From assembly GCA_000831005.1 (NCBI GenBank), contig CP007152.1:4340001-4404000 (forward strand): 64,000 nucleotides of DNA, given 5' to 3'. The notes under the pieces are model-generated. The model had not been told where the DNA came from, searched no databases, and worked only from the letters and a program-made list of their open reading frames with translations. Within the stretch, counting starts at the first letter, position 1; every line of letters begins with the position of its first letter. Shown here piece by piece: positions 40,775-49,605 of this stretch. This stretch comes from Marinobacter salarius (GTDB taxonomy: Bacteria; Pseudomonadota; Gammaproteobacteria; Pseudomonadales; Oleiphilaceae). Position numbers and translations under genes: made by a program.

Positions 40775-41041
40775 TCAGGCTGCAACAAGCCTCTTCACGT
40801 TGAGCTCTTTGCGATGTTGTTCGGCGTGCCAGAGTTCATATTGGGACTGCTGATTCAACCAGCTTTCTGCCGAAGTATCGAAAGCAATAGAGAGCCGGAT
40901 CGCCATTTCAGGACTGATACCAGCTTTGCCATTCAACACGGCACTTAGCGTTTTGCGGCTAACACCCAATGCTTTAGCCGCCGCCGTGACAGAGAGGCCA
41001 AGGGGCTCAAGACAAAGCTCTCGCAGTACTTCACCCGGGTG
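40775..41041 (-). pseudogene. higA: HigA-family antitoxin lacking its first residues
   Basis: The frame from HPGEVL (41041) through [20 protein letters not shown] and [20 protein letters not shown] to NVKRLVAA at 40775 is a HigA-type HTH antitoxin (XRE family). The usual short start before HPGEVL is absent; the DNA runs directly into a HigB toxin piece. It could still be translated from an upstream frame but no good start was seen. Confidence 0.75.
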
Positions 41042-41115
41042 CCAGAGAGTTCGTGCAAACGAAGGCCGGGTAAGTCCATATCTTTGGCATTCGCCGCTGC
41101 ATCGCCTCAACTATT
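41038..41115 (-). pseudogene. higB: HigB toxin internal fragment
   Basis: Minus-strand frame [20 protein letters not shown] then TR matches the middle of HigB-type RNase toxins. It is joined to higA at a CACCCGG microhomology (41034-41040), so the C-terminal half of higB and the start of higA are deleted. Its left part merges with a GNAT fragment. Confidence 0.65.
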
Positions 41116-41240
41116 TTCCTACCAACACCTTTACCGTGTTGATCTGGGTGCACGAGTAGCTGATGGTAATACACTACCAAGCTACCGTCTGAAATTGGGT
41201 TACCGAGGCTAATGAGCTCGCCATTAATCCTCGTGGTTAC
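41105..41240 (-). pseudogene. GNAT acetyltransferase internal fragment
   Basis: Frame VTTRINGELISLGNPISDGS then VYYHQLLVHPDQHGKGVGRK, with the acetyl-CoA loop QHGKGVG, but neither a normal start nor an end. Wedged between a DoxX-like gene and the HigB piece. Confidence 0.6.
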
Positions 41241-41642
41241 CACTCTCTACCACGCTCAGAAGGTGCAAACTAACGATTGCAAGCGCGGCTACAGCGACAT
41301 TCGTTGACACAGGTTGAAGGCTGCCCCAAGCAGCATGGGCTGCATCAGAGCCACAAATGCCAGCAAGCCGATCATTGCAATCAATGTAACGACTATCGGC
41401 CATCGCTGGCGCCAAAATATCAAGACAACAGCCGACATGGTGATCTCTAGTACGCCACCGATAGTTGCCAACTGCAACGCACCAGCCGGTGAAAAGCCCG
41501 CTGCCATCCCCATAGCCAGTTCATCCTCATGCGGATAGAGCAGTTTCGGAATCAAGCCATGATAGAACCAAATAAAGGCGATAGCGCCACGGCAGACTGC
41601 ATAGCTAAAAAATGGGCTACTCGCCCAGGAACCTCGAATCAT
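41224..41642 (-). pseudogene. DoxX-like membrane protein, single frameshift
   Basis: ATG 41642, then four hydrophobic segments (AVCRGAIAFIWFYHGLIPK, LATIGGVLEITMSAVVLIF, IVVTLIAMIGLLAFVALMQP) and, after one missing base near 41305, NPVSTNVAVAALAIVSLHLL to TAA 41224. Resembles DoxX-like/DUF4267 small membrane proteins. It overlaps the upstream DCC-family gene by 26 bases, an arrangement consistent with a joint redox function at the membrane. Confidence 0.65.
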
Positions 41643-42053
41643 GATCTTTATCCGGAATCATACAAACTTCATAGCGACCGAAAAGCTTGTAACGATTTAG
41701 TGCGATGCGGTCGTAAAGCCAGTCCCGAATGACTGAGGGGACAACCCAGCCAATACAGAAAAGTGGCCACGGCATGGTAACCGAAGCATTACTCTGAAAA
41801 ACGCTGAGGACTTCGTGTATATGTTGGGCCCTTCAGCAAGCAGCATGGTTTCGTATGAATCCGTTGGGAAACCATGCGATTCCAGAATGGCCTGGCCTTC
41901 AGGTGACTGAACAGTCGCCAACTTGAATCGACGCTTTCTATCAAACCTGACGAGGAACCGCGCCCACGCGGAACACAATCGGCACACTCCGTCGAACAGG
42001 ACCACTCGATCCTCGGGGGCAATATCTGGTTTATATTGCGATTGTTGTTTCAT
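41617..42053 (-). pseudogene. DCC-family thiol-disulfide protein (DUF393), single frameshift
   Basis: ATG 42053; VVLFDGVCRLCSAWARFLVR has the D-x-x-C-x-x-C motif of DCC proteins (FDGVCRLC). After one missing base near 41777 the frame PWPLFCIGWVVPSVIRDWLY and ALNRYKLFGRYEVCMIPD goes on to TAG 41617. Predicted thiol-disulfide exchange. Pair with the overlapping DoxX-like gene. Confidence 0.75.
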
Positions 42054-42146
42054 AATTAAGGTAACGAACGCCACCACCGGTGACAAAATCAGAGCAAAGC
42101 GGAGGTTATAACATTCGGTGCATGACCTGGTTACGCCTCACTTCGG

Positions 42147-42434
42147 TCAGTGAAGCTGATTAAAAACTTCCGGGTGTTGCTCAGCAATGCGCAAAAGAGC
42201 AACCGCTGGGCCTTGTGGCTCCCTGCGTCCTTGCTCCCAATCCTGAAGAGTTCGCACGCTCACTCCCATAAGACCTGCAAACGCTGATTGCGACATATTC
42301 AACTTCAGCCTAATCACTTTGGGCGGTGAGGGCTCAGAAAGCTCATGTGTTCGTAGAGCCAATTTGCCCTTCTTGAATTGCTTGATTTCATTGATACCGT
42401 CAAGAATCTCTGCTCCAAGGTTCCTGTCACCCAT
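42147..42434 (-). CDS. XRE-family antitoxin of a RelE/HigB-type module
   Basis: 95 residues with a C-terminal HTH: KVIRLKLNMSQSAFAGLMGV then SVRTLQDWEQGRREPQGPA, as in NadS/HigA-like antitoxins. Its ATG overlaps the end of the toxin gene fragment upstream by eight bases, the usual toxin-first order. Binds DNA and a RelE-like partner that is truncated here. Confidence 0.85.
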   Translation of the reverse strand: MGDRNLGAEILDGINEIKQFKKGKLALRTHELSEPSPPKVIRLKLNMSQSAFAGLMGVSVRTLQDWEQGRREPQGPAVALLRIAEQHPEVFNQLH

Positions 42435-42591
42435 TTTTGATTGCCTCCGCTATCTGCTTGAGCGTATGGCCAGGAATGCTGGCGCGCTCTGATTTACTGT
42501 ACAGCGTGAGCATCCATATCTCGTGGTCAGACTTCTTCCAGTAGTAAATGGCTCTGATACCACCGCTCTTTCCCGAACCCGCTGGTGCTCA
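42427..42591 (-). pseudogene. RelE/HigB-like toxin, C-terminal fragment
   Basis: Frame GFGKSGGIRAIYYWKKSDHE then WMLTLYSKSERASIPGHTLK to TGA 42427: the second half of a RelE/ParE-fold mRNA interferase. It begins exactly at a 12-bp repeat (42580-42591) with no start codon, so the first ~50 residues are missing and the toxin should be inactive. Confidence 0.75.
42580..42591. repeat. 12-bp direct repeat, copy 1
   Basis: CGCTGGTGCTCA, identical at 42930-42941; marks the break point of the toxin fragment. Confidence 0.6.
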
Positions 42592-42912
42592 CCAAACAAA
42601 GACCTTCAAAACACAGAGGATCGAGAAAACCACTACCAACCCAAGCCATCCACAAAACCTGGTAACTCCGACCGGAAATCGAGCATTCAATTCCGGGAAC
42701 AGAATTGCCCCAAAAGAGACCGCCGGGACAAACCCGAAAATCTGGCCCAAATGGGTAGCTGTTATTCCCAGTTTGGGGGGAACGTACAAATAGATCGCCA
42801 GGTAAATCACCATGAAGGCCGACGCATAGGCAACCTGCACCTCATAGACATCCTCACGATTCAAGACCAAGTACAGAACGATCAATGCCGAGGCTACCGT
42901 AATCTCAATCAC
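42589..42912 (-). CDS. Small membrane protein of unknown function
   Basis: 107 residues, four hydrophobic segments (ITVASALIVLYLVLN, YASAFMVIYLAIYLYVP, GQIFGFVPAVSFGAILF, GWLGLVVVFSILCVLKVFV). No family recognised. It lies exactly between two copies of a 12-bp direct repeat, like a one-gene cassette. Confidence 0.55.
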   Translation of the reverse strand: MIEITVASALIVLYLVLNREDVYEVQVAYASAFMVIYLAIYLYVPPKLGITATHLGQIFGFVPAVSFGAILFPELNARFPVGVTRFCGWLGLVVVFSILCVLKVFVW

Positions 42913-42915
42913 TTT

Positions 42916-43329
42916 CTATAAACCAGTAACGCTGGTGCTCATGAGAGCACTGTTCCCAGAAAAGCCAAACTTCTCATACAACCCTTGAGCATCACGGGTT
43001 TGCAACACCATTTGAGTGCCCTCAATGGCCGGATGCGCAACCAAACATTCCATAATCCACTGCCCCAGACCCGCACCGCGAAACTCCGGCTCAACGACAA
43101 TATCCGCTACCCACGTAAACGTAGCACTGTCGGTGACGGCTCGCCCGAAACCAATCTGTGTGGATCCACGGTAAAGACTGAAGCAAATGGAACCAGCAAC
43201 CATACTGTCTACGATTTCTCTGGGACGGCGGCTACCCCAATAGGTTGCGGCAAGCAAGCGGTGGACAACATCCAGTTGCACCCGGGATTTGTCGTCGGTA
43301 ATGAGGTATTCGTTCTTGCGCCACTCCAT
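42916..43329 (-). CDS. GNAT-family N-acetyltransferase
   Basis: 137 residues from ATG 43329 (GGGAG site). WVADIVVEPEFRGAGLGQWI holds the acetyl-CoA loop (FRGAGLG), and LYEKFGFSG is the usual C-terminal strand. Substrate unknown. Apparently intact. Confidence 0.85.
   Translation of the reverse strand: MEWRKNEYLITDDKSRVQLDVVHRLLAATYWGSRRPREIVDSMVAGSICFSLYRGSTQIGFGRAVTDSATFTWVADIVVEPEFRGAGLGQWIMECLVAHPAIEGTQMVLQTRDAQGLYEKFGFSGNSALMSTSVTGL
42930..42941. repeat. 12-bp direct repeat, copy 2
   Basis: CGCTGGTGCTCA; lies in the last codons of the GNAT gene. Confidence 0.6.
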
Positions 43330-43344
43330 CGATGGCTACTCCCT

Positions 43345-43498
43345 GATCTATCACTTGCCCGATAAACAGCAGCGCCATAGGTTCCAAGTCTGATGGCAAC
43401 TGCAATGCTTCCTTTACCTTTGTTTGCATCATCAAACCCTGCCACCAGAACACGACCAACGCCGAGAGCCGCTCTCTAAAGATGGCCGCCTCTTTCAA
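43345..43498 (-). pseudogene. Nitroreductase-like C-terminal remnant
   Basis: Two minus frames together read LGVGRVLVAGFDDAN then KVKEALQLPSDLEPMALLFI, the cofactor-side end of FMN nitroreductases. Frameshifts separate them and no N-terminal part exists. It starts at the panB stop. Confidence 0.5.
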
Positions 43499-44279
43499 CC
43501 ACGGTTGGTACCAGTGAACTGAATGATGTTGCTTGGAAACTTCATTGACTCAACCTCCTCGGAAAACTCGTTCGCCACTTTCAGAATGGTTTTACTGACA
43601 TAAGCATACTGCTTCGAAAATGGAGGCCAGTAATCACCGAGCCCCAGTGCATCGTTAATGACCAATACTTGCCCTTCGCAATCGGGGCCAGCACCAATAC
43701 CGATAGTGGGAATAGACAAAGCCTCGGTGATTTCACCTGCTAGCGAATAAGGAATATGTTCGAGCACCACCATGAATGCACCCGCATTCTCAATTGCTTG
43801 CGCTTCATTCATGATTCTCTTCGCTTCCTCGCCGGACTGGCCGACTTGCTTGAAGTTTTTGGCTGTCTGGGGAAGCAAGCCCGTATGCCCTACCACAGGA
43901 ATATTGCGCTTCACCAAGTGCTGGATGACCTCGATATTGGGGCCTTCCAGTTTCACGCTGTCTGCGCCCGCCTGGATAAGCCGCTGAGCGTTGGTGAATG
44001 CTGTTTCCGGATCTATATCTGTACCGTAAGGCAGGTCACCTATTATGTGGGTTTTTCTCGCACCACGACGCACAGCACCTATATGATATTCCATGTGCTC
44101 TATGGTGACATCCCGGGTGCTATCAAAGCCCATTTCAACCATTCCAACAGTGTCACCAACTAGAATCACTGGGACCTTAGCTTCTTCGATGCTGCGGGCA
44201 ACCGGCAGGTATAGGCGGTCAGCATGGGGATGGGCTTGGAGCCCTTCATTGCGACAAAATCCTGCGGATTCATCTTCAT
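43495..44279 (-). pseudogene. panB: 3-methyl-2-oxobutanoate hydroxymethyltransferase, single frameshift
   Basis: ATG 44279 with AGGAGG upstream reads KMNPQDFVAMKGSKPIPMLT then AYTC; one missing base near 44208 and the frame VARSIEEAKVPVILVGDTVG, SVKLEGPNIEVIQHLVKRNI and IPTIGIGAGPDCEGQVLVIN follows to 43495. Makes ketopantoate from 2-oxoisovalerate and methylene-THF. The same-frame ORF upstream of the break (to 44382) is not the true start. No panC adjoins it, so this may be a second, accessory copy. Confidence 0.82.
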
Positions 44280-44378
44280 ACTTTTCTCCTCCTGTAGTTG
44301 CCGATACGTTAACGCAAAGTGCACCGATGGCCTTTACAAAGCGAAGCGGCGTATAGGCCACCCGAGTGACGCGTATGG

Positions 44379-45053
44379 TCATACAGTTTTTGACAACCGA
44401 GATTCGATGTAAGAGTCCATAGGCTCGGGAAGCAATTCATCATTTATTCGTATAACTGCTCTAAGCAGATATTCTCGAATCGCAGATCGAGGTCGTTTGT
44501 CCCCAGCACATTCCATAGCTTCATGGAGGTCTGATAATATCCGCCCCAGCCTATTGCACTTTTCTTGATCAGCGTCTCGATCGAAAATTACATCGTCAAT
44601 TACCCAATGGTTCTCAACCGGGTTTCCTTCTGCGCATGGGCATTTTTCGACTCGCGGCCCCTGATACATTTGATTTCCTGGCCAAATAAAGCGCTCATCC
44701 TGATAGGTTATCCCAAGCCCATAGTTTTCGGTTATTGGGTAGTCATCATGATCAGGATTTTCACACTCACAATGTCTAGTGACTACATAAAACCCATACG
44801 ACTTTGCCCGAGACAAATACTTCCGATACAGTTCCTCAAGATCACTGTTAGTCACCCAGTTTGGCGTGGTTTGATCCCAAAATAAGCTCTCATCAGAGTT
44901 TTGAACTCCCGTAATGACCCCGAGGATATCAGCTCGCAAAGATGCATAAAACTTGAACAGACTCATGCTCTTGCCCTCAAAACTTATAACGCCATGCGCA
45001 GCAGAACAAACCGCGTATTGATTTGCCTTGCTAGCAATTTGGTTAATTTCCAT
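44379..45053 (-). CDS. Unknown 224-residue protein, third gene of an overlapping trio
   Basis: Starts ATG 45053 (or ATG 30 codons later, MSLFKFYASL), overlapping the upstream gene by 11 bases. Cysteine-rich middle (HCECENPDHDDYP and KCPCAEGNP) could bind metal. Charged, soluble, mostly helical C-terminus. No family recognised. Confidence 0.55.
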   Translation of the reverse strand: MEINQIASKANQYAVCSAAHGVISFEGKSMSLFKFYASLRADILGVITGVQNSDESLFWDQTTPNWVTNSDLEELYRKYLSRAKSYGFYVVTRHCECENPDHDDYPITENYGLGITYQDERFIWPGNQMYQGPRVEKCPCAEGNPVENHWVIDDVIFDRDADQEKCNRLGRILSDLHEAMECAGDKRPRSAIREYLLRAVIRINDELLPEPMDSYIESRLSKTV

Positions 45054-45441
45054 TGCCGATTTGCGGACCTACTCCAAAGCTGACTTTTTTAGATTTTTTG
45101 GTCAATGCTCTTCGTTTGTAAGCAGCCATACCACCTGACAAAATCATTAAAGTACTAAACACTAAAGTAACCGCACCATAGATACCCTTTACTGATTCTT
45201 CAGATTGGAAATAAGCTACGAGAAAACCGACAACCGCAGACCCGATTATTGATGTTGCCAATGACCAAACTTCATAATCTGCTAACACACTTGCATCTAC
45301 TAGCTTCACCTCAACAGTTTCTGGAACTGATACAGTAATGTTTGATGAATGAGCAAAAGGGTTTTCTGATGCCGGCTGGGAAGAATGTTGCCTTACCAAA
45401 TCTTCATGCTTATTTTTGTTCTCATTATCAAAAGAGGCCAT
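45043..45441 (-). CDS. Two-helix membrane protein, second gene of the trio
   Basis: 132 residues. A polar disordered N-terminus (about 55 residues) is followed by a helical pair: VWSLATSIIGSAVVGFLVAY and YGAVTLVFSTLMILSGGMAA, then a basic tail KRRALTKKSKK. Such a two-helix plus basic tail layout is seen in membrane effectors of conflict systems, a loose analogy only. Start codon overlaps the preceding stop (TAATG). Confidence 0.6.
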   Translation of the reverse strand: MASFDNENKNKHEDLVRQHSSQPASENPFAHSSNITVSVPETVEVKLVDASVLADYEVWSLATSIIGSAVVGFLVAYFQSEESVKGIYGAVTLVFSTLMILSGGMAAYKRRALTKKSKKVSFGVGPQIGNGN

Positions 45442-45737
45442 TAGATTGTCCTCTTATTGATGTTGTCCCACATATCCTTAGGGAGATAACCGTCATACGA
45501 TCCTGACGACATCACCGGAGTAACAACAAAGTGGACAGTAGATGAGGCTGTGGACGCTATAGAAGTGAGCCCTTCCTTTATCGCTGTTCTATCGACCTCG
45601 CCGTTAACTTTAACGACATAGAATGTTGTCAAAGGCCGTGCCCAAGAATAGGGCTTAAGCACATCTCTCATTCTCTCGTTAATAGATGACCAGTTTTCTC
45701 CAGAAGCACTGATATCCCATGTAACTGCTATATGCAT
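45441..45737 (-). CDS. Cas2/SinR-like small protein, first gene of the trio
   Basis: 98 residues with a beta-alpha-beta ferredoxin-like pattern: strand MHIAVTWDIS, helix WSSINERMRDVLKPY, strand PLTTFYVVKVNG, helix DRTAIKEGLTSIAS, strand TVHFVVTPVMSSGSYD, and a final helix KDMWDNINKR. This matches the SinR/VapD/Cas2-like fold by eye. No CRISPR array is near. Probably a nuclease-like or regulatory partner of the membrane protein downstream. Confidence 0.55.
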   Translation of the reverse strand: MHIAVTWDISASGENWSSINERMRDVLKPYSWARPLTTFYVVKVNGEVDRTAIKEGLTSIASTASSTVHFVVTPVMSSGSYDGYLPKDMWDNINKRTI

Positions 45738-45783
45738 ACTCTTCTCTTAATAGATTCGTATATATTGATTGCTAACAGCGTGC

Positions 45784-45838
45784 CATACGAACTCGTTTGC
45801 AAAACTCCGAGCGTATATCCAGCATTCGCATAACTCCA
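45784..45838. repeat. Imperfect hairpin related to the 45918 palindrome
   Basis: Begins ATACGAAC and ends TTCGCATAACTCCA; the last 14 bases match 45932-45945 with one difference. Ends are complementary to each other (wobble pair included). Possibly a recombination site or degraded copy. Confidence 0.45.
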
Positions 45839-45917
45839 CATACCTTCCCGAATATTGCCCCAAAAACCCAATATAGTTCATAAACTTAAATGGCGCACCC
45901 AAGGTACTGGATTCGGC

Positions 45918-45941
45918 GTTATACGAACGCGTTCGTATAAC
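45918..45941. repeat. Perfect 24-bp palindrome
   Basis: GTTATACGAACG / CGTTCGTATAAC, just after the PCuAC gene. Lacks a T-run, so not a classical terminator. GTTATAC-type ends recall integron attC core sites; no integrase is in the window. Confidence 0.6.
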
Positions 45942-45956
45942 TCCAGCCCCCATCGG

Positions 45957-46460
45957 TCAATGCCCGGAATGATCCATCCCATCCCCTTGCATCTTCATCT
46001 CCCCATCCAGCGGCACAACCTTCAGTTCAACCTCCATGGTTTCGGCGCCCTCAAAGCTCACCGTCAGCGGTATGCTCTCCCCTTCTTTCAAAGGCGCCTC
46101 CAGCTTTTCCAGCATCAGGTGATAGCTGTGGGGTTTCAATTCCACGGTGTCGCCGGCGGGGATGGTCAGTCCGTCTTTCAGCGGGCGCATGGTCATGGTG
46201 CCGTCTTTCATCGCGCTTTCGTGAATGGAGACGTTCTTCGCCCTGGGTGTGGTGGCGCTGGTGAAGGTGATGTCTTTATCGCTGTGGTTGGTGATGGCCA
46301 TGTAGCCAACGCCCACGGGCACACCCGGGGGTGTTGGGCGACTCCAGGGGTGGTCGATGGTGACGTTTTCGTTGGAATAGTCGTGAGCAAGTGCGGGTGT
46401 GGCGATCAGGGTGCTGCAGGCGATCAGGGCGCTGGCGGCCAGTTTTTTGAGTGGGTTCAC
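45957..46460 (-). CDS. Periplasmic copper chaperone PCuAC
   Basis: 167 residues; signal peptide KLAASALIACSTLIATPALA. Copper-ligand pattern H-x-M: MKDGTMTMRPLKDG and HSYHLMLEKL. Delivers Cu(I) to the CuA site of cytochrome c oxidase. His-rich end GDGMDHSGH. Ends before the palindrome. Confidence 0.88.
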   Translation of the reverse strand: MNPLKKLAASALIACSTLIATPALAHDYSNENVTIDHPWSRPTPPGVPVGVGYMAITNHSDKDITFTSATTPRAKNVSIHESAMKDGTMTMRPLKDGLTIPAGDTVELKPHSYHLMLEKLEAPLKEGESIPLTVSFEGAETMEVELKVVPLDGEMKMQGDGMDHSGH

Positions 46461-46487
46461 GGTGTTTCTGCCTTTTCAATGGTTGTT

Positions 46488-48457
46488 TTAGTGGGAATGG
46501 TCGTCGGGGCCGTGGCGTTCCGGTTTCAGGAAACGTGTGCCGCCAGAGCGCGAATTCAGTTGCTGGATATTGGTTGGCGCACCGGTTCCATCCAGCTCTA
46601 CCAAGCCGATACCGGCGTTGTTCCATAGCCGTTCGCCAGCATCACGCCCCTCGGGCAGCCTGGGGCTCACTCGCATGCGCCGGCGCTTGGTAAACCAGTT
46701 CAGCGGGGACCAGGGCGCGTACAACCAGCGATTGATCCTATCCAGCCACTCCATAAGGGTGTGGGGGAATTCGTTCTTGAGGCCGCTGCTGGTAATTTGC
46801 CAGATTCTGGGCCGTTCCGGCCTGTGCCGCAGTCGAACATCGTAGACGAATGAGTAATGTACGTCACCCGAGAGAATCACGAAGGTTTCCGGTGTGCGGG
46901 AGTGGCCGAAGATATTGAGCAGAACGTTGGCAGCACCCCGGTGGGCCATCCAATTTTCAGCGTCCACCACCAAGGGTTTGCCGAAGAAGGTGAACACACT
47001 CTGGATGGCTTCAATCAGTTTTACACCAAACATGGGCGCAGGCGACACCACAATGACAGCGTCTTCGCCCATCACATCCTGCTGGAATTCGGTCAGCGCT
47101 TCCCAGTCCAGCAGGCCGGAAGGCCGCGCCCGATTGAGCTCGCTTCGCCATCGGCGGGTGCGGGTATCCAGCACCACCACTTTAGGTGACGTCTGCAGGG
47201 AGTAGTGCCATTGCTGAAACTGCAGCAGATCATCAATCAGTTGGTCCTGCCCGGCGTGATTAAACACGCCACCCTGCTCTGCGGAGGCGGCCAGTTCCTT
47301 GATGGCCGGCATGATGTCATCGAAGACGTCAGGGTTGTTGCCCCAGCCCTGGCACAACAGGTAGGCCACCAGGCATTGCCAACGATGCGCCGGGAAAACG
47401 GGTGTTCATAGGTGGTGGTTTCCCAAAGGGCAGACAGGTTCCAGTCGTCGGTCACGTCGTGATCGTCAAAGATCATGTAGGTAGGCAAGTGTGCCAGCGC
47501 CCGGGAAGCTTGTGGCAGGCCAGCGACGAAGTCATCGATGGCGGCCTGCTGGTCCTGAAAAACGGCGGCATCCTTGGAAGCCAGCGCAGGCTGGTCCCGT
47601 TCGACCAGTTCCCAGCACACAGGCGACCACACCAAGAGGTACATGGCCATCACTTCGCTGAAGGAAATCAGGTGGTTGTGGGCACTGGCAGTGGTGAACA
47701 CCGGTTTTCGCACACCGCCGAAGAATCGCTCGATCAACGCTTCATTGCTACGCACATCCGGGAGCAGCTTTTCCCTGTGAAAGTAGGTGTCTGCGTTTTC
47801 CCGCAGGGTTTTGCTGTCGCTGACCGAACCGCCGGAGAGCGTTTCCTCATACAAACCCAGACGATCGATCAGGTGGTGTATGGCCCGCAGCATGGGGCCA
47901 GCCACGTCGTCCGCGTATATCTGGTCGCCGGTCATCAACAACAATGCTGGCCGGTCGGCGATATCGCCTTCGGCTTCCAGTAACGATTGATCCACTCTCA
48001 CCATACCGTCGGAAGCGGCGGAATGGGGCCGCCGGCAGGAACCATGGGCGATCCGGTCCAATCGCTCCCGGATCACGAAGTCAGGCCGCTCGGCGCCCGG
48101 CAGGCACAGGTGTGGCGCCCATTCCCGTATCCATCGCTCGTCGCTCCCGACCGAATCCACGGTGTCGTCCGAAACGCCCAGGTCGTACCCGATGCGGGTG
48201 TTTGCCGGCAACGAGTCGTTCAATTCAACGTCGATCAGATAGAGGTAGGCGGAGGCGCCGAATCGCACCCTGGTGACGTCCTTCTCTGTCAGTACCCGGT
48301 CCATCCATGGCTCATCCGCATCTTGCAGATACAGGCGCAATCTCAGGGCGAGCGCACAGGAGCCGACCAGCCAGAGCGTAAGCCGGTTGAGAGAGGTATG
48401 CCGGAGAACAGGCCCGGCCAACACCGGCGACAGGGGTTTTGAAGATCGCTCATTCAT
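46488..48457 (-). pseudogene. PhoD-type alkaline phosphatase, single frameshift
   Basis: N-terminal part 48457-47373 has LLMTGDQIYADDVAGPMLRA, MIFDDHDVTDDWNLSALWET; one missing base near 47370 and the frame YLLCQGWGNNPDVFDDIMPA, VVVSPAPMFGVKLIEAI and FVILSGDVHYSFVYDVRLRH follows to 46488. Combined about 655 residues. Metal-dependent PhoD superfamily; the substrate may be phospholipid or phosphodiester. No signal peptide was obvious. Confidence 0.8.
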
Positions 48458-48520
48458 TTAATCCTCCTGACACACTTTGCTGTTTTAGTGGTGTCTACCT
48501 GACCTATTTCGGGCCCTTGC

Positions 48521-49567
48521 GTGCTGCGGAAGGCGCGCCTCAACCAACGTCTGGTGACAACAATGCGAGTCGGTGACAATTTTTCCAAGAACCTGCACAA
48601 ACTGGGTTACTACTCCGGAAACGCGGTGCGCTCCCTGGTTCCTCGAGCCTACTGGCAATGGCAGTGCGACCTGCTGATGTCGGAATACGAGGCGATGACG
48701 GGCGAACGCAGAGCGGCGATTGACGCAAGGGTTGCGTACTACAATCGCCTTTCAAACCCGTTCACGCTACCAGCAACCGCCGAACCCGCCGGCGACTTTA
48801 CCTTCGCCGGCAAAAGCAGCGCCTACTGCTTCGATTTTCGCAATCTGATCCAGTGTTTCCCTCGGAACCGAAAAGTGGACTACCAGTTCGGTGATGTAAC
48901 CGAAATCCCGAACGAACCCCGTTTCGTGAAAAGCCGCCCGGTACGTCGTGATGCCTCCAACCGTAACTCAGTATTGCTCAAACTCAACTCGGTTCGGCAT
49001 TACCAGTTTGTAGAGGACCCGACACCTTTCCGCCAAAAGAAGCCCCTGGCGGTGTGGCGCGGCAAGTCCAACCGCCAGCACCGCATCGAATTTGCTACCC
49101 GCTTTAATGACCACCCCCTCTGCGATATTGGCTGCACCCAACATAAGGAACCCGCACCCCAGCCCTACCACAAGGACTTCATGAGCATTGAGGAACAGCT
49201 GCAGCACCAGTTTGTGGTGAGCGTGGAAGGCATTGATGTGGCGACGAACCTGAAGTGGATCATGGCCTCCAACTCCCTGTGCCTGATGCGCCGGCCCCGC
49301 TTTGAAACCTGGTTCATGGAAGGCTCACTGGTGCCCGGTTATCACTATGTGGAACTGGCCGATGACCACTCTGACCTGCCGGAAAAAGTACGCTATTACC
49401 AGAATCACCCTGAACAGGCAGAGGCCATCATTGCCAACGCCAACCGGTATGTAGAGAAGTTTTTCGATCAGCAGATGGAACAGACCATTGCACTGCTGGT
49501 GATCCAGAAATACCTTCACCTGAGCGGGCAGGAGGTGTACGACCTCCCACGCCTGAAGGCCGGTTGA
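48521..49567 (+). CDS. Glycosyltransferase family 90 (CAP10-like) protein
   Basis: 348 residues. Centre PLAVWRGKSNRQHRIEFATR and FVVSVEGIDVATNLKWIMAS with EGSLVPGYHYVELADDHSDL are the CAP10/LpsA-like marks. Adds a sugar to LPS or capsule, in cytoplasm or at the membrane. GTG 48521 is the longest start; ATG 48563 is an alternative. Confidence 0.75.
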   Translation: MLRKARLNQRLVTTMRVGDNFSKNLHKLGYYSGNAVRSLVPRAYWQWQCDLLMSEYEAMTGERRAAIDARVAYYNRLSNPFTLPATAEPAGDFTFAGKSSAYCFDFRNLIQCFPRNRKVDYQFGDVTEIPNEPRFVKSRPVRRDASNRNSVLLKLNSVRHYQFVEDPTPFRQKKPLAVWRGKSNRQHRIEFATRFNDHPLCDIGCTQHKEPAPQPYHKDFMSIEEQLQHQFVVSVEGIDVATNLKWIMASNSLCLMRRPRFETWFMEGSLVPGYHYVELADDHSDLPEKVRYYQNHPEQAEAIIANANRYVEKFFDQQMEQTIALLVIQKYLHLSGQEVYDLPRLKAG

Positions 49568-49605
49568 CCGATAGATAGGGAACATCGAGCCCTGGATTTG
49601 AGCGC

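Noticed and set aside
45441-45737. CRISPR system suggested by the Cas2-like protein
   Set aside because: No spaced repeats, cas1 or other cas genes in the window; similarity is to the fold only.
45747-45953. 68-codon minus ORF over the repeats
   Set aside because: Lies within the palindrome and hairpin sequence; likely non-coding.
45855-46628. 257-codon plus-strand ORF over the copper chaperone gene
   Set aside because: Antisense to PCuAC and the phosphatase; low-complexity text.
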